Shown here: piece by piece, positions 6,296-8,832 of the stretch
How the letters are laid out: every line of letters starts with the position of its first letter
How positions within the stretch are numbered: the first letter of the stretch is position 1
Source of the DNA: a bacterium
Lineage (GTDB): Bacteria > Campylobacterota > Campylobacteria > Campylobacterales > Sulfurimonadaceae
DNA length: 8,832 bases
Assembly (NCBI GenBank): GCA_018824795.1
Contig: JAHJFL010000069.1
Coordinates: forward strand, 1 to 8,832
Direction of reading: 5' to 3'
Notes under the pieces: generated by a model
The model's database searches: none
Told to the model about the DNA's origin: nothing
Seen by the model: only the letters and a program-made list of their open reading frames with translations
Translations under genes and position numbers: made by a program

Positions 6296-7494
6296 TGTAT
6301 ATTCCAAGTAAATCAAAATTTGATCCGGATGAAAACGGACATTTTGGAATTTTTGGCGGCAGATATGTTCCTGAAACACTTATGCCGGCACTTTTAAAAC
6401 TTAAAGAAGAGTATGAAGCAATACGCTTTGACAAGAATTTTTGGCAAGAAGTAGACTACTATCTTAAAGATTATGTCGGACGCCCTTCTCCACTCTATTA
6501 TGCTGCAAATATTTCTAAAGAGCTTGGAGCAAAAATCTACTTAAAACGAGAAGATTTGAACCATACCGGAGCACATAAAGTCAATAATGTTATTGCGCAA
6601 GGGCTTATGGCAAAGCGTTTAGGTTACTCTAAAGTTATTGCAGAGACCGGTGCTGGACAGCACGGCGTTGCTACAGCTACCATTGCTGCTTTGCTTGGAC
6701 TTGAGTGCGAGATTTTTATGGGTGCAAAAGATGTTGCCCGCCAAGAGCTCAATGTATTTCGTATGAAACTTTTAGGGGCTAAAGTCCACGCTGTAGAGAG
6801 TGGTTCAAAAACACTCAAAGATGCTATGAATGATGCAATCAGACATTGGGTAACAAACGCAAGAGACACTTTTTACATTATAGGAACAGTTGCAGGTCCG
6901 CACCCTTATCCGATGATGGTAAGAGACTTTCAGGCAATAATTGGCTGGGAAGCCCGTGCACAGATTCTTCAAAAAGAGAACCGCCTCCCGGATTATGTTA
7001 TTGCATGTATTGGCGGCGGTTCAAACGCCATTGGAACTTTTCAGCACTTTTTAGAAGATGAAAGTGTTGAGTGTATTGGTATAGAGGCTGGTGGACTCGG
7101 TGTAGAAACAGATAAACACGGTTGTTCTTTGGAAAAAGGACGTCCCGGCGTTTTACATGGACAAATGAGTTATCTGCTCCAAGATGAAGACGGGCAGATT
7201 CAAGAAGCACACTCTATCTCAGCAGGACTAGATTACCCTGGAATTGGACCTGAACACGCTTTTCACAAAGACAACAACTCTGTGAGTTATGACAATATAA
7301 CAGACCAAGAAGCACTCGATGCTTTTGTTTGGCTTTCACAAAAAGAGGGAATCATCCCTGCGTTTGAGAGTTCTCATGCTATTGCATACCTTAAAAAACT
7401 GCCAAATATAAAGAACAAACTTATTATTGTCAACGTCTCCGGCCGTGGTGATAAAGATATGATTCAAGCAAAAGAATTGCTGCATTTTGATTAA
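6295..7494 (+). CDS. trpB: Tryptophan synthase beta chain
   Basis: Cytoplasmic PLP enzyme that joins indole and serine to make tryptophan, normally in an alpha2-beta2 complex with TrpA. The 399 residues fit the TrpB1 class. Visible are [14 protein letters not shown] (20-33), GRPSPLYYA (62-70), HTGAHKVNN with the PLP-binding Lys95, AETGAGQHG (116-124) with catalytic Glu117, the phosphate-cradling [10 protein letters not shown] (238-247), [11 protein letters not shown] (311-321) and SGRGDKD (382-388). AGAGG seven bases upstream supports the ATG. No trpA or other trp gene is in the window, so trpB sits apart from a classical trp operon, at least on this side. No leader peptide or attenuator is seen. 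Confidence 0.97.
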   Translation: MYIPSKSKFDPDENGHFGIFGGRYVPETLMPALLKLKEEYEAIRFDKNFWQEVDYYLKDYVGRPSPLYYAANISKELGAKIYLKREDLNHTGAHKVNNVIAQGLMAKRLGYSKVIAETGAGQHGVATATIAALLGLECEIFMGAKDVARQELNVFRMKLLGAKVHAVESGSKTLKDAMNDAIRHWVTNARDTFYIIGTVAGPHPYPMMVRDFQAIIGWEARAQILQKENRLPDYVIACIGGGSNAIGTFQHFLEDESVECIGIEAGGLGVETDKHGCSLEKGRPGVLHGQMSYLLQDEDGQIQEAHSISAGLDYPGIGPEHAFHKDNNSVSYDNITDQEALDAFVWLSQKEGIIPAFESSHAIAYLKKLPNIKNKLIIVNVSGRGDKDMIQAKELLHFD

Positions 7495-7506
7495 AAAGAG
7501 GAAAGT

Positions 7507-8832
7507 ATGAACATTAAACTATCTAAAAAAAATATAAGTGAAATAGAGTCAGATATAAAAGTTGATTTTTTAAGTTCTAAGGATTTAAAAGCTCATGAGC
7601 AGGTTAAAATACTCACTCAAGCAGGCTTCAAAGCAGAACAGGATTCTCTTTGTTTTATGCATGAGCAAGGCGTACTTTTTTGCGGTATTGAAAGTAATAC
7701 AAGTGATGATCTGAGAAGCTCTGCAAGTTGTGCCATAAAAACTCTAAAGGCTTCAAACTATAAAAGTGTCAAAATTTTATGTGAATCTGCTGATGTTTTA
7801 GCAGCGCTTGTAGAAGGAATTGTACTTGGCGGTTATGAGTATATAAAATACAAGTCTGAGCCAAAAAAAGTTGCTCTAAAAAAAATAACTCTCTCATGTG
7901 GCAGTTCAGATTTTGAGACTATGCAAAAAGTTTTTGACGAAGCGCTTATCGTTGCAAACGCAACAAACTTTACTCGTGACATCGTCAATGAAATTCCTGA
8001 AGATATGAATCCTCCTGCCTTTGCAAAACTTGCGAAAGAGTTGGCAAAAGAGAATAATCTTTCTTGTGAGATTTTAGGCGAAAAAGAGATGGATGCTCAA
8101 AAAATGCATTCAATGTTGGCTGTCGGACGTGCTTCAAGACATGAGAGCCAACTTATTCACCTTACATATAAACCAAAAGGCGCGAAGACAATTATCTCTT
8201 TAGTCGGGAAAGGTTTAACCTATGACAGTGGCGGACTTAGCCTTAAAGCTGCTGCTTCAATGGTAACTATGAAAATGGACAAAGCGGGAGGCTGTAGCGT
8301 TTTAGGAATGATTAAAGCAGCAAGTGAATTAAAACTTGATGTTGAAATTCACGCTTTCATTGGCGCAGTTGAGAACATGATAGGCGGTGATGCTTACAAA
8401 CCTGATGATGTTTTGGTAGCTCGTAGCGGAACGACTATTGAAGTAAGAAATACAGATGCTGAGGGACGTTTAGTTTTAGCTGACGTACTTGATTATGCTC
8501 AGGACAAAGTAAAAGCTGATTACATCTTCGACTTTGCAACACTCACAGGTGCTTGTATGGTAGCTCTTGGGCAATATACAACAGGTTTGATGGGACACTC
8601 AAGTAGCCTTAAACACAGAGTCCTTAGTGCTGCAAATAACTCTGGAGAGCTCGTTGGTTCTCTTCCTTTTAACAGACACCTTAAAAAACTCCTTAAAAGT
8701 GAAATTGCCGACATTTCAAATACCTCTTCAAAACCTTACGGTGGAGCAATTACGGCAGGACTTTTCTTAGATAAATTCATCAAAGAAGAAAATAAAGAGA
8801 AATGGCTTCACTTTGATATTGCAGGTTCAGCG
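7507..8832 (+). CDS. pepA: Leucyl aminopeptidase (M17), 3' end beyond the window
   Basis: Cytoplasmic two-metal aminopeptidase that trims N-terminal residues from peptides. The frame is open from ATG 7507 through 442 codons to the right edge without a stop. The N-terminal domain (about 1-150) is variable. The catalytic domain shows GKGLTYDSGGLSLK (234-247), MKMDKAGG (255-262) and NTDAEGR (315-321), giving metal ligands Lys235, Asp240, Asp258, Asp317 and Glu319 and catalytic Lys247 and Arg321. The spacing between these residues equals that of E. coli PepA, from which I judge that roughly 25-45 residues are missing. NEIPEDMNPPAF is the usual link into the catalytic domain. AGAGGA lies four bases before the ATG, 12 bp after trpB. 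A DNA-binding side role, known for E. coli PepA, cannot be judged here. Confidence 0.95.
   Translation, partial: MNIKLSKKNISEIESDIKVDFLSSKDLKAHEQVKILTQAGFKAEQDSLCFMHEQGVLFCGIESNTSDDLRSSASCAIKTLKASNYKSVKILCESADVLAALVEGIVLGGYEYIKYKSEPKKVALKKITLSCGSSDFETMQKVFDEALIVANATNFTRDIVNEIPEDMNPPAFAKLAKELAKENNLSCEILGEKEMDAQKMHSMLAVGRASRHESQLIHLTYKPKGAKTIISLVGKGLTYDSGGLSLKAAASMVTMKMDKAGGCSVLGMIKAASELKLDVEIHAFIGAVENMIGGDAYKPDDVLVARSGTTIEVRNTDAEGRLVLADVLDYAQDKVKADYIFDFATLTGACMVALGQYTTGLMGHSSSLKHRVLSAANNSGELVGSLPFNRHLKKLLKSEIADISNTSSKPYGGAITAGLFLDKFIKEENKEKWLHFDIAGSA

Noticed and set aside
8206..8320. Tyr239 and Lys259 in the PepA metal-binding motifs, where Phe and Met are common
   Set aside because: These are not metal ligands. 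All ligands and both catalytic residues are present with correct spacing, so the enzyme looks normal for its lineage.

Overview
The window looks like chromosomal housekeeping DNA from a Campylobacterota (Epsilonproteobacteria) bacterium, most likely a Sulfurimonas-like or related free-living chemolithotroph. The basis is AT-rich sequence with A/T-ending codons, very tight gene packing, the folD-lepB adjacency, and the flavour of the proteins (a single-TM LepB, a TonB/TolA-like protein, a small periplasmic c-type cytochrome). The genus is inferred from general familiarity, not from a search. I see no mobile element, CRISPR array, rRNA or tRNA gene, or defence system.

Layout. Positions 1-921 (+) carry a TonB/TolA-type energy-transducer protein with a Pro/Lys/Glu-rich linker; its upstream partners would lie outside the window. 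It converges, with a 4-bp overlap and no room for a terminator, on a two-gene minus-strand unit: a class I cytochrome c with a long charged tail (1843-2430), followed by an overlapping CitE-like / HpcH-HpaI-fold lyase (918-1853). A 62-bp divergent promoter region (2431-2492) separates this unit from a long plus-strand gene string. In that region the palindrome ATTATAAT can act as a -10 element in both directions.

The plus-strand string is folD, lepB, an M50 membrane metalloprotease, rpiB, then a 125-bp gap, then a small membrane-anchored coiled-coil protein, apt, trpB and a leucyl aminopeptidase (pepA) cut by the right edge. Genes on either side of the gap abut, overlap or lie 11-12 bp apart, so they probably form one or two operons. 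They serve one-carbon metabolism (FolD), protein export and membrane proteolysis (LepB, M50), pentose phosphates (RpiB), purine salvage (Apt), the last step of tryptophan synthesis (TrpB) and peptide turnover (PepA). This is a mixed housekeeping cluster, not a single pathway.

The only real unexplained structure is in the 125-bp gap. A 59-bp element at 5284-5342 is bounded by inverted AATGAG/CTCATT arms, has nested hairpins, and reads on the minus strand as a 22-codon mini-ORF. It could be a dispersed small repeat, a processing or attenuation element, or chance. No previously undescribed multi-gene system is evident here.
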